From the NCBI GenBank assembly GCA_902614395.1, contig CACMKW010000004.1, forward strand, positions 36,278 to 100,277: a stretch of DNA of 64,000 nt, in the 5' to 3' direction. The stretch comes from an uncultured Alphaproteobacteria bacterium (GTDB lineage: Bacteria; Pseudomonadota; Alphaproteobacteria; HIMB59; GCA-002718135). The translations under genes were made by a program, and so were the position numbers. Position 1 is the first letter of the stretch, and each line of letters starts with the position of its first letter. Positions 51,880 through 61,250 of the stretch are shown here, piece after piece. A model generated the notes under the pieces. It saw only the letters and a program-made list of their open reading frames with translations. It did no database searches and was not told the origin of the DNA.

Positions 51880-52842
51880 CTAGCTCGTCAATCTCAATAA
51901 ATCATGAATATGGACAATTCCTAAAGGAATTTTTTTATCACAAATAAATAAACTAGTTATTTTCTTTGTATTCATTAAATTTATTGCTTCACCTACCAAC
52001 ATAGTTTTATTAGCTAATGTTGGATTTTTTGTCATTATTTCAGAAGCACTTTTATTAAAAAATTTTGAATTTAAGTTCCTTCTCAAGTCACCATCAGTAA
52101 TTATACCTACTATCTGTTTTTTATTATTAATAACACCAATACATCCAAAACTTTTTCTTGTCATAGTAATTAATGATTTGGACATTTTTTCATCTAATTT
52201 TGCTAAAGGCAATTTTTTTCCTAAATGCATAACATCGTTTAAGTTTTTTAAATCTTTACCAAGATTACCTCCAGGATGTAGACTTTTAAATTGCGTACTT
52301 TTAAAACCTCTTAGCTCTAAAAGAGAAATTGCTATGCAATCACCGATTATCATAGACATTGATGTCGAGCTTGTTGGTGCCAAATTTAAGGGACAGGCTT
52401 CAATTGGTTTTTTATATAAAATACCTACGGTAGCATTTTTATGAAGTATACTTTTTGGGTTACTTGTGATGCTTATGAGTTTAATATTAAACCTTTTAGT
52501 AAACTGAATGATATTATTTAACTCAGAAGTTTCTCCAGAATTAGAAATTCCCACTACACAATCATCCTTTTTTATACTTCCTAAATCACCATGACTTGCT
52601 TCAGTCGCATGTATAAAATAAGATGGCGTACCAGTCGAAGTTAGGGTTGCTGAAATTTTGTTTCCTATATGTGCACTTTTACCTACTCCAGTAATTACAA
52701 TTTTACCTTTTGTATTATAAATAATATTCACTGCTTCACAAAATTTATTATTAAAAGTAGATTTCAAATTTCTAATGCTACTTAATTCTCTAGATAATGT
52801 TCTATTCGCACTATTAATTATTTTTTTATTATTTTTTTTCAT
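51880..52842 (-). CDS. kdsD: Arabinose-5-phosphate isomerase KdsD/KpsF
   Basis: Converts ribulose-5-phosphate to arabinose-5-phosphate, the first step to Kdo of the LPS core. SIS domain (about 30-170: VITGVGKSAHIGNKIS, STGTPSYFIHATEASHGD, GISNSGETSE) and two CBS domains (about 205-320). All are in the usual order in 320 residues. It shares one base with the rnd stop and precedes lptC by one base, tying Kdo supply to LPS transport. Confidence 0.95.
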   Translation of the reverse strand: MKKNNKKIINSANRTLSRELSSIRNLKSTFNNKFCEAVNIIYNTKGKIVITGVGKSAHIGNKISATLTSTGTPSYFIHATEASHGDLGSIKKDDCVVGISNSGETSELNNIIQFTKRFNIKLISITSNPKSILHKNATVGILYKKPIEACPLNLAPTSSTSMSMIIGDCIAISLLELRGFKSTQFKSLHPGGNLGKDLKNLNDVMHLGKKLPLAKLDEKMSKSLITMTRKSFGCIGVINNKKQIVGIITDGDLRRNLNSKFFNKSASEIMTKNPTLANKTMLVGEAINLMNTKKITSLFICDKKIPLGIVHIHDLLRLTS

Positions 52843-53450
52843 TAGTGTTTAAAAATATCTTGATCTGACCACCCATTATTATCTAAATCAGTTCTAAATG
52901 GAATAAAATCAAAACAGGCTTTAGCCAATTTACTTCTTTTTTCTCTTAATAACATTGAATCAAGTTTATCTTTAATTTTATGTAAATATAAAACATCGGT
53001 AGCAGCATATTTTTGCTGTTCCTTACTTAACTCACCACCCCAATCAGAAGACTGTTCTGTTTTTGAAATTGATTTTCCTAATAATTCACTACAAAGATCT
53101 TTGTATCCATGTTTATCAGTATAAGTTCTAACTAATTTTGATGCAATTTTAGTACAGTAAATATTTTTAATATTAATTTTGAAGTTTTCTTTGAATACAG
53201 CTACATCAAACCTAGCATAATGAAAAATTTTTTGAATTTTATTATTCTTAAGAATTTTAATTAAATTTAGAGGTTTTTTAGTAGATAAGTCAATTTTTAC
53301 AAGATGACATACATCATCACCATTAGAAATTTGAACCAAACATAATTTATCTCTTTTAGGATTTAATCCCATTGTTTCGCTATCCAAAGCAATAATATTA
53401 GAAACTTTAAAACTTGCTGGCAGATCTCCTTCATAGAAATTTATTTTCAT
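52842..53450 (-). CDS. Ribonuclease D-like 3'-5' exonuclease (short form)
   Basis: DEDDy exonuclease domain only: ALDSETMGLNP (Asp, Glu), IFHYARFDVAVF (Asp) and KYAATDVLYLHKI (Tyr, Asp). The 202 residues lack the HRDC domains of E. coli RNase D, as is common in alphaproteobacteria, where this short form lies next to kdsD. It probably trims structured RNA 3' ends. It is the first gene of the 15-gene run; promoter must be in the 62-base gap before it or inside the divergent gene. Confidence 0.88.
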   Translation of the reverse strand: MKINFYEGDLPASFKVSNIIALDSETMGLNPKRDKLCLVQISNGDDVCHLVKIDLSTKKPLNLIKILKNNKIQKIFHYARFDVAVFKENFKINIKNIYCTKIASKLVRTYTDKHGYKDLCSELLGKSISKTEQSSDWGGELSKEQQKYAATDVLYLHKIKDKLDSMLLREKRSKLAKACFDFIPFRTDLDNNGWSDQDIFKH

Positions 53451-53512
53451 TTTGATTTTATTACCTATATATTTTATATTTTTCCTCTATATCACTTATT
53501 TAATTAAAGGTC

Positions 53513-54418
53513 ATGAAATCAATAGTAATTTTTGGAGGTGCAGGTTTTGTAGGAAAACATTTAATAAGACGTCTTATTAAAAATGGCCATAAAATTATTG
53601 TTCCATATCAAAGATCTGTACAAGAAGCTAAAATCCGACTTTTAGGTGTAACAGGACAGGTAATTCCATTTCGTTATTCTTCATTAGAAGATAAAAGGCT
53701 TAAATCTGTTTTAGATACTGTAGACGTATGTATTAATTTGAAAACTACATACGATCAAAAGAAGGGTGATTTTAATAATACAATATACAAATTTAATCAG
53801 AAACTAATTAGAATTTTAAAATCTAGTAAGGAATTAAAACAATTTATTTTTTTTTCTGGTCTTGGTGTAGATACTGATAAAAATTCAACAAGAAGTGTTG
53901 CAATACATAAATCTGAAAAGGAAGCTTTTAATCAACTAGATAATGTAAATATTATTAGGCCAGGCGTTATTATAGGTGGTGGTGATATTTTCCTGAAAAG
54001 ACTTTTGCCAATATTCAAAGCTTCATTTTTTGTCCCACTTTTTGGGGATGGTTCTACAAAATTCCAACCCGTATTTATTGACGATGTATCTCTAGCTGTT
54101 GATGAAATAATTAAGTCCAACATTAAAGGGAAAAATATTTATGAACTTGCAGGTCCAAGGATTTATTCTTACAAAGAATTCTTTAATTATATTTCTGATT
54201 TTTTAAATAAAACTAGGGTTTTAGTTCCTGTTCCTATGGCATTAATGAAACCTATAATAAATATTGCTGAAAAAACTCCAATTTCGCCTCTTACATCTGA
54301 ACAATTGACATTATTTGAAAAGGATAATCTTGTCATAAATGTCGATAAATCGTTCCAAAATCTTGATATTAATCCACAGGATACACTACAAATACTTAAA
54401 AATATTATTGTAAATTAA
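53513..54418 (+). CDS. NAD(P)-binding protein of the complex I NDUFA9 family
   Basis: Atypical short-chain dehydrogenase of 301 residues with the dinucleotide motif FGGAGFVGKHLIRRL, followed by the NDUFA9-like IRPGVIIGGGD and FQPVFIDDVSLAVDEI. The mitochondrial relative is an accessory subunit of respiratory complex I; in alphaproteobacteria the role is less certain and no nuo genes are near. AAAGG lies five bases before the ATG. It precedes gltD. In several relatives uppP lies between; it is not here. Confidence 0.85.
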   Translation: MKSIVIFGGAGFVGKHLIRRLIKNGHKIIVPYQRSVQEAKIRLLGVTGQVIPFRYSSLEDKRLKSVLDTVDVCINLKTTYDQKKGDFNNTIYKFNQKLIRILKSSKELKQFIFFSGLGVDTDKNSTRSVAIHKSEKEAFNQLDNVNIIRPGVIIGGGDIFLKRLLPIFKASFFVPLFGDGSTKFQPVFIDDVSLAVDEIIKSNIKGKNIYELAGPRIYSYKEFFNYISDFLNKTRVLVPVPMALMKPIINIAEKTPISPLTSEQLTLFEKDNLVINVDKSFQNLDINPQDTLQILKNIIVN

Positions 54419-54433
54419 GGGTTTTCTAAGTTT

Positions 54434-54452
54434 TAGTACATAAGTGGTACTA
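54434..54452. repeat. Inverted repeat upstream of gltD
   Basis: TAGTAC (54434-54439) and GTACTA (54447-54452) form a perfect six-base dyad with a 7-base centre, about 85 bases before the gltD start. No T-tract follows at once, so it looks more like an operator than a terminator. The remainder of the 118-base gap (54419-54536) is AT-rich; a weak TTGAAT (54484) with TAGATA 17 bases on could be the gltD promoter. Confidence 0.45.
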
Positions 54453-54536
54453 TTATTACAAAATTATTGTTTCTTTTTTTATCTTGAATGTGTATTTGGT
54501 TCGATCTAGATAAAATAGTAAACAAATGATAACTAA

Positions 54537-55982
54537 ATGCTAAAATTTACAAAAATAAACAAGGAAAATCCGAGTAAAATATCTGCCAAAGAGAGGGTGA
54601 AATCATTTGATGAAATTTACGCCAAATATGCCTCACAAAAGGCAGAAGAACAAGCTTCCAGATGTTCTCAATGTGGGGTTCCTTTCTGCCAAGTTCATTG
54701 TCCTTTACACAATAATATTCCAGATTGGCTAAAACTAACTGCTGAAGATAGAATGCAGGAGGCATTTGAAATTTCCAGCTCAACAAACAACATGCCTGAA
54801 ATTTGTGGTCGTATATGCCCCCAAGATCGATTGTGTGAAGGTAACTGTGTAATTGAACAATCTGGCCACGGTACTGTTACTATTGGATCGATAGAAAAAT
54901 ATATTACCGATAAAGCTTGGGAAGAAGGTTGGGTTAAAAATATAGAACCAGTTGAAGAAAAAAATCAAAGTGTTGGAATTATTGGTTCTGGTCCTGCCGG
55001 ATTAGCTGCAGCAGAAGAACTTCGTAAAAAAGGATTTCAAGTTACAATATATGATCGCTACGATAGACCAGGAGGTCTTTTAATTTATGGTATCCCAAAT
55101 TTTAAACTAGAAAAAGATATTGTTATAAGAAGAACAAATCGACTTAAAGAAAGCGGAATTAAGTTTGAATTAAACTGCGATATTGGCAAAGACATTACTT
55201 TTGAAGATATTAAAATTAAGCATGATGCAGTTCTTATAGCAACCGGGGTTTACAAATTTAGAGAAATAAATCTAAATACATCCAATTTTAATAATGTTGT
55301 ACCAGCTTTAGATTTTCTAATAGCAAGTAACAAGACTGGTTTAAAAGATAAAGTTGAAGATTTTACAAATGGAAGATTAAACGCAAATGGAAAAAATGTA
55401 GTTGTCATTGGCGGCGGTGATACCGCTATGGATTGCGTTAGAACAGCTGTAAGACAAGGAGCAAAATCTGTTAAGTGTCTTTACAGACGTGATAAGACAA
55501 ACATGCCTGGTTCGCAAAGAGAAGTTCAAAATGCAATAGAAGAGGGCGTCGATTTTCAATGGTTGACTTTACCAACTGAATATTCGGGAAATGGATCATT
55601 GAAAAATGTCAGAACTGTTTTAATGCAACTTGGAGAACCTGATGAGTCAGGTAGAAGGAAGCCAGAGCCAAAAGAAGGTACAGAAAAAGACCTAAATGTT
55701 GATTTAGCTATAGAAGCTCTAGGTTTTGAACCTGAAGATTTACCAAAGCTTTTTGATCATAACAACCTGACAGTCACAAGATGGGGTACATTAAAAATTA
55801 ATTATAAAAATATGATGACATCAATTGATGGAGTATTTGCTGCTGGAGATATTGTTCGTGGTGCAAGTTTAGTTGTTTGGGGAATCAAAGATGGTCGTGA
55901 TGCAGCAAAGAATATTAATGAATATTTAGAAAACAATTTTTCCGATCAAAATAATATTAATAAGAAAGCAGTAAATGCCTAA
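54537..55982 (+). CDS. gltD: Glutamate synthase (NADPH) small subunit
   Basis: FAD/Fe-S subunit that passes electrons from NADPH to GltB. Two cysteine clusters near the N-terminus (RCSQCGVPFCQVHCPLHNN and ICGRICPQDRLCEGNC) bind 4Fe-4S centres; then the FAD site GSGPAGLAAAEELRKKG and the NADPH site GGGDTAMDC, and the closing GVFAAGDIVRGASLVVW. 481 residues. No Shine-Dalgarno sequence precedes the ATG. Overlaps gltB by eight bases. Confidence 0.97.
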   Translation: MLKFTKINKENPSKISAKERVKSFDEIYAKYASQKAEEQASRCSQCGVPFCQVHCPLHNNIPDWLKLTAEDRMQEAFEISSSTNNMPEICGRICPQDRLCEGNCVIEQSGHGTVTIGSIEKYITDKAWEEGWVKNIEPVEEKNQSVGIIGSGPAGLAAAEELRKKGFQVTIYDRYDRPGGLLIYGIPNFKLEKDIVIRRTNRLKESGIKFELNCDIGKDITFEDIKIKHDAVLIATGVYKFREINLNTSNFNNVVPALDFLIASNKTGLKDKVEDFTNGRLNANGKNVVVIGGGDTAMDCVRTAVRQGAKSVKCLYRRDKTNMPGSQREVQNAIEEGVDFQWLTLPTEYSGNGSLKNVRTVLMQLGEPDESGRRKPEPKEGTEKDLNVDLAIEALGFEPEDLPKLFDHNNLTVTRWGTLKINYKNMMTSIDGVFAAGDIVRGASLVVWGIKDGRDAAKNINEYLENNFSDQNNINKKAVNA

Positions 55983-58900
55983 TCACTTTATTGAAAACTA
56001 TAAAAAGAATAAAAAATTCTTAGAAGAAAATCATGTTTATAATGAACAAGATGAACATTCATCATGTGGTGTTGGATTAATAGCATCTTTAGATGGATCT
56101 GAGACAAGAGAAATAGTTGAGTTAGGAGTTCAAGCTTTAAGAGTTTTGTATCACCGGGGAGCAGTTGATGCTGATGGCAAAACAGGTGATGGTGCAGGAA
56201 TACAGTTATCCATACCAAAGAATTTTTTTACTCAACAAATAGAAAGAACGGGTCATACCCCTAATGCTTTACCTTTCGGTGTTGGCATGATATTTTTACC
56301 ACGTACAGATTTTGCTGCTCAAGAAAATGCTCGTACAATTGTTGAATCTGAAATAATTAAAGAAGGTTTGAAAATATATGGTTGGAGACACGTTCCAATT
56401 AATTCATCGATCATTGGTGATAAAGCAAAAGCAACAAGACCTGAGATAGAACAAATACTAATTTGTAATGAAGAACTAGAAGATGAAAAGCAATTTGATA
56501 ACAAACTTTATATAATTAGAAAAAGAATAGAAAAAGAAATTAGAAATCAAAATATTTCAGACTTTTATATTTGCTCACTATCTTGTCAGTCTATTGTTTA
56601 TAAAGGTATGTTTTTAGCAGAACAGCTTTCCAATTTTTATCCAGACATCCAAAATGAGAATTTTATTTCTAGATATGCAGTTTATCACCAACGTTATTCA
56701 ACTAATACATTTCCTACATGGTCTTTAGCACAGCCTTTTAGAGTAATTGCGCATAATGGTGAAATAAATACACTTAAAGGTAATAAAAATTGGATGGCTG
56801 CTCATGAGCCAAGAATGGAACATAAAAATTTTGGTAATAATGTAGATGATTTAAAACCCATAATTGATTCTAAAGCGTCTGACTCTGCTGCATTAGATTC
56901 AACAATAGAGTTATTAGTAAAAGCTAATCGCTCTTTACCTATGGCTAAAATAATAACAATTCCAGAAGCCTGGTCCCATAGAAGAGATTTTCCAAAAAAA
57001 ATAAAAGATTTATACGCTTATGGTGGAGCAGTTATGGAGCCATGGGATGGTCCAGCAGCAATATGTGGCGCTTACAGTGATTGGGCTATTGCTGGAATGG
57101 ATAGAAATGGCCTTAGACCTATAAGATATACACTTACAAAAAATCTTCTTATTGCCGGTTCTGAAACTGGAATGGTTGATATTAAAGAAAATGAAATAGT
57201 AGAAAGAGGTAGGGTAGGACCAGGTCAATTAATAGCAGTCAATTTTAAAGAGAAAAAATTTTTCAAAGATCATGAGATAAAAAAGTATTTGGCAGAAACT
57301 AAACCATTTGGTGATTGGACTAAAAAAATTACGTATATTGATAAACTTGTTCAATCTGTTGATGAGGAATTTAGAGATTTAGACTCTGGAGATCTACGTA
57401 AAAGAATGGCATGCTTTGCCTGGTCAGTAGAAGACATCGAATTAATACTTCATCCAATGATTGCTGAAAAAAAAGAAGCAACGGGATCGATGGGAGATGA
57501 TACTCCGTTAGCTGTACTTTCAAATAAATATAGAGGACTCCATCACTTTTTTAGACAAAATTTTAGTCAAGTCACAAACCCACCTATTGATTCATTAAGA
57601 GAAAGAGTTGTAATGAGTCTTCGAACGAGGATTGGAAACTTAAGTAATATTCTTGATGAAGATGAAGACCAATGTGATCATTTACAATTGAACTCCCCTG
57701 TTCTTTCAATTGAGCAATTTAAATCTATGCGTAGGTATATGAAAAATTCTGTGAAGATCATTGACACTACAATGGATAAAACAAATCCTGAAAATAATTT
57801 TGAGACAGAAATTGCAAGAATAAACCAAGAAGCTGAACAAGCCGTTAGAGAAGGGTATGTTCATATAATTTTAAGTGACAAAGAAATGTCTAAAACAAGA
57901 ATAGCTCTTCCTATGATATTAGTCACAAGTTCTGTTCATCATCATTTAATTAAACAAAATCTTCGAACTTTTATCTCTTTAAATGTTCAATCTGCAGAAT
58001 GTTTAGATGTACAATATTTTGCAGTGCTTATCGGAGTAGGAGCAACAAGCGTGAATGCATATATGGCACAACAAGCTATAGCAGAAAGACATAAAAAAGG
58101 ATTATTCAAAAATCTCTCATACGAAGAATGTGTAGAAAGATTCATTAACTCCATAAATAATGGTTTGCTTAAGACTATGAGTAAGATGGGAATATCAGTA
58201 ATTAATTCATATCGAGGTGGTTGTAATTTTGAAGCAATTGGACTTAGTAGAAATTTAATGAGTAAATATTTTCCTTCTATGAGTTCTAAAATATCTGGTA
58301 TCGGAATCAGCGGTATTGAAAGAAGATCAAGATTAGCTCATGATAACGCTTATGAAGAAAGCGTTATTACACTACCGATTGGAGGAAACTATCGATACAG
58401 ATTTGGAGGTGAAAAACATGCTTTTGAAGCAAGATCAATTCACATGCTTCAAACTGCAGTAACTTCTAATAATTATTCTTTATTTAAAAAATATTCTTCG
58501 ATGATTGATGAGATGGATCCTATAAATATTCGTGATCTTTTAGACTTCAAAAAAAATCACGATAAAAATAACTCAAACACAGTAGAACCCTCGCAAGAAA
58601 TTAGAAAAAGACTAGTTGCACCAGGGATATCACTTGGAGCTTTAAGTCCAGAAGCGCACGAAACTCTTTCTGTAGCAATGAATAGGATAGGAGCTAAATC
58701 AGATTCAGGTGAAGGTGGTGAAGATCCGATTAGATTTAAACCTAAACCAAATGGAGATAACGCATCATCAAAAATTAAACAAATTGCAAGTGGAAGATTT
58801 GGTGTAACAGCAGAGTATTTAAATAATTGTGAAGAAATTGAAATTAAAGTTGCACAAGGTGCAAAACCTGGTGAGGGTGGACAATTGCCAGGAGGAAAAG

Positions 58901-60492
58901 TTACAGAATTAATTGCTAAACTAAGACATTCAACTGAAGGTGTGACGCTTATTAGTCCTCCTCCTCATCATGATATTTATTCTATCGAAGATCTAGCTCA
59001 GCTGATTTACGATTTGAAACAAATAAATCCAAGAGCTAAAGTATGCGTTAAGTTAGTCGCTCAGTCAGGGATTGGTACAGTCGCAGCTGGTGTTGCAAAA
59101 GCAAAAGCTGATACGATACTCATATCAGGTCACAATGGTGGAACTGGAGCAAGTCCACAAACAAGTATTAAGTATGCAGGACTTCCTTGGGAACTTGGAT
59201 TAAGTGAAGTACATCAAGTTCTATCTCTAAATAACTTAAGGGATAAAGTTGTTCTTAGAACTGATGGAGGTTTGAAAACAGGAAAAGATATTGTTATTGC
59301 GGCTATGCTTGGGGCAGAAGAATATGGAATTGGTACAGCAAGTTTAGTTGCTATGGGATGTATCATGGTTAGACAATGTCATTCAAATACTTGCCCCGTT
59401 GGAGTTTGCTCTCAGGATGAAAAACTTAGAGAAAAATTTACCGGTACACCAGAAAAAGTAATTAACCTTTTTAGTTTTATTGCTGATGAAGTAAGAGAAA
59501 TTTTAGGATCACTAGGCTTTTCTTCTCTTGATGAAGTAGTTGGAAGATCTGATCTTTTATATCAAGTCAGTAGAGGAAGTTCTGATCTTGATGATTTAGA
59601 TTTAAATCCAATTATTCAAACCATTGATTCATCAGTTGGAGAGTTTGATATAAAGAAAAATACAATTAACAATGTTAGCGATAGTCTTGATATTAAAATT
59701 ATAGAGGATGCTAAGTCTTTCTTCGAAACAGATCAAAAAATTGAACTAAACTATAATATCAAAAATACTGATAGAGCTATTGGCACAAGACTTGCATCAG
59801 AAATTACTACTACAAAAGGAATGAGTTCTCTTCCAGAGGATTTCTTTACTGTTAATTTTCATGGTTCTGCTGGGCAATCTTTTGGAGCATGGAGTGTGCA
59901 AGGAACTACTCTTAAAGTTTTTGGTGACGCAAACGATTATGTTGCAAAAGGATTATCAGGGGGTAAAATTGTTATTCAACCAAGCTCATCTTCACAACTA
60001 AAAACAAACAAAAATGTTATCATTGGTAATACTGTCCTATATGGAGCAACACGTGGTAAACTTTTTGCAGCCGGAACTGCTGGTGATAGATTTGCTGTTA
60101 GAAACTCTGGCGCACATGCTGTTATTGAAGGATGTGGTGATAATGGATGTGAATATATGACTGGAGGAAGCGCAGTCATTCTTGGTGAAGTAGGAAATAA
60201 TTTTGGAGCTGGAATGACTGGAGGTATGGCATTTGTGTACGATAAAGAAGGAACTCTACCACTTCGAATTAATCTTGAAGATATTTTCTATCAACAACAA
60301 ATGACAAATTATTGGGAAAAAGTTTTACATCAAAAAATCGAAGAACATATCAAGGAGACAAACTCAATGTACGCAAAAAATTTACTTGAAAATTGGGAAA
60401 ATGAGAAATTACTCTTCTGGCAGATTGTACCAAAAGAAATGATCAATAAATTTGATCAACCTGTATTAATTCAAGAAGAAAAATCTGCTTAG
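55975..60492 (+). CDS. gltB: Glutamate synthase (NADPH) large subunit
   Basis: Makes two glutamates from glutamine and 2-oxoglutarate, with GltD. Class II amidotransferase domain whose N-terminal nucleophile should be Cys31 (EHSSCGVGLIAS) after removal of a 30-residue propeptide; central and FMN-binding synthase domains (GAKPGEGGQLPGGKV, SGHNGGTGASPQTS); the 3Fe-4S motif CHSNTCPVGVC; and the C-terminal GXGXG beta-helix. 1505 residues, family length. TAG stop lies in TTAG shared with the convergent hydrolase gene. Confidence 0.98.
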   Translation: MPNHFIENYKKNKKFLEENHVYNEQDEHSSCGVGLIASLDGSETREIVELGVQALRVLYHRGAVDADGKTGDGAGIQLSIPKNFFTQQIERTGHTPNALPFGVGMIFLPRTDFAAQENARTIVESEIIKEGLKIYGWRHVPINSSIIGDKAKATRPEIEQILICNEELEDEKQFDNKLYIIRKRIEKEIRNQNISDFYICSLSCQSIVYKGMFLAEQLSNFYPDIQNENFISRYAVYHQRYSTNTFPTWSLAQPFRVIAHNGEINTLKGNKNWMAAHEPRMEHKNFGNNVDDLKPIIDSKASDSAALDSTIELLVKANRSLPMAKIITIPEAWSHRRDFPKKIKDLYAYGGAVMEPWDGPAAICGAYSDWAIAGMDRNGLRPIRYTLTKNLLIAGSETGMVDIKENEIVERGRVGPGQLIAVNFKEKKFFKDHEIKKYLAETKPFGDWTKKITYIDKLVQSVDEEFRDLDSGDLRKRMACFAWSVEDIELILHPMIAEKKEATGSMGDDTPLAVLSNKYRGLHHFFRQNFSQVTNPPIDSLRERVVMSLRTRIGNLSNILDEDEDQCDHLQLNSPVLSIEQFKSMRRYMKNSVKIIDTTMDKTNPENNFETEIARINQEAEQAVREGYVHIILSDKEMSKTRIALPMILVTSSVHHHLIKQNLRTFISLNVQSAECLDVQYFAVLIGVGATSVNAYMAQQAIAERHKKGLFKNLSYEECVERFINSINNGLLKTMSKMGISVINSYRGGCNFEAIGLSRNLMSKYFPSMSSKISGIGISGIERRSRLAHDNAYEESVITLPIGGNYRYRFGGEKHAFEARSIHMLQTAVTSNNYSLFKKYSSMIDEMDPINIRDLLDFKKNHDKNNSNTVEPSQEIRKRLVAPGISLGALSPEAHETLSVAMNRIGAKSDSGEGGEDPIRFKPKPNGDNASSKIKQIASGRFGVTAEYLNNCEEIEIKVAQGAKPGEGGQLPGGKVTELIAKLRHSTEGVTLISPPPHHDIYSIEDLAQLIYDLKQINPRAKVCVKLVAQSGIGTVAAGVAKAKADTILISGHNGGTGASPQTSIKYAGLPWELGLSEVHQVLSLNNLRDKVVLRTDGGLKTGKDIVIAAMLGAEEYGIGTASLVAMGCIMVRQCHSNTCPVGVCSQDEKLREKFTGTPEKVINLFSFIADEVREILGSLGFSSLDEVVGRSDLLYQVSRGSSDLDDLDLNPIIQTIDSSVGEFDIKKNTINNVSDSLDIKIIEDAKSFFETDQKIELNYNIKNTDRAIGTRLASEITTTKGMSSLPEDFFTVNFHGSAGQSFGAWSVQGTTLKVFGDANDYVAKGLSGGKIVIQPSSSSQLKTNKNVIIGNTVLYGATRGKLFAAGTAGDRFAVRNSGAHAVIEGCGDNGCEYMTGGSAVILGEVGNNFGAGMTGGMAFVYDKEGTLPLRINLEDIFYQQQMTNYWEKVLHQKIEEHIKETNSMYAKNLLENWENEKLLFWQIVPKEMINKFDQPVLIQEEKSA

Positions 60493-61220
60493 TTTTTTAT
60501 TATTGATTGAATAGAATCATTTATTATTTTTAAATCAAATAGATCGGATAATCTATGATCACTATTTTTTAATAATTTTATTTGGATTTGATTACCTTTA
60601 ATTTTTTTTACTATTTTTTCAGGAACATCTGGAGTGACAACATTATCTTTTAGTCCTTGTATTAAAATTAAGGGCTTATTCCATTTGAATTCTTTATTTA
60701 AAATTTTATTTTTTCTACCTTCAACAATGTATTTCTTTTTTATAAGATAACTAAACCCGTAGGAGGAATATTTAATAATTCCTTTTTTCTTCATTTCTTG
60801 TTTTTTCTTTAAAGGGAGTTTTTTGTAAAATCCATCGATATAATCAGGTGCTGCCGCTAGGCCAATTAATCCAGCAATTCTTTTTGGTCTTGCTTTGGCA
60901 GCTAAAAACATTAACCATCCACCCATACTGCTACCAACCAGAATTTGCGGTCCTTTTGCAATATTATCAATGATATCAATTAAGTCTTTCCTCCAATCTG
61001 AAATTGTAAAATCTTCGAATTTTCCATCAGATTTACCATGACCACGGCATTCAAAACGGATAAACCGCAATTTATTTTTTCGCGCAAATCTTTCTAAAGA
61101 CAAAGCTTTTTGACCACTCATATCTGAGTTAAGGCCATGGATAAAGATGATACCAGGCTCCTTACCCTTTATAGATTTATAGCGAATTCTTTCTTTTTTC
61201 TTATTAATAAAGTAAGGCAT
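60489..61220 (-). CDS. Alpha/beta hydrolase, ABHD10-like
   Basis: Serine hydrolase of 243 residues. Oxyanion segment IIFIHGLNSDMSG, ECRGHGKSDG, nucleophile Ser98 in GSSMGG, acid Asp in QGLKDNVV and His in NSDHRLSD. The FIHGLNSDMSGQKA opening and GSSMGGWL recall mitochondrial ABHD10 and its alphaproteobacterial relatives, which cleave acyl esters or thioesters. No signal peptide, so cytoplasmic. Substrate unknown. Single gene, divergent from the glycosyltransferase gene by 30 bases, in which I see no clear promoter. Confidence 0.82.
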   Translation of the reverse strand: MPYFINKKKERIRYKSIKGKEPGIIFIHGLNSDMSGQKALSLERFARKNKLRFIRFECRGHGKSDGKFEDFTISDWRKDLIDIIDNIAKGPQILVGSSMGGWLMFLAAKARPKRIAGLIGLAAAPDYIDGFYKKLPLKKKQEMKKKGIIKYSSYGFSYLIKKKYIVEGRKNKILNKEFKWNKPLILIQGLKDNVVTPDVPEKIVKKIKGNQIQIKLLKNSDHRLSDLFDLKIINDSIQSIIKN

Positions 61221-61250
61221 CTTTGATACAAATACTTATATTTTAATAAA

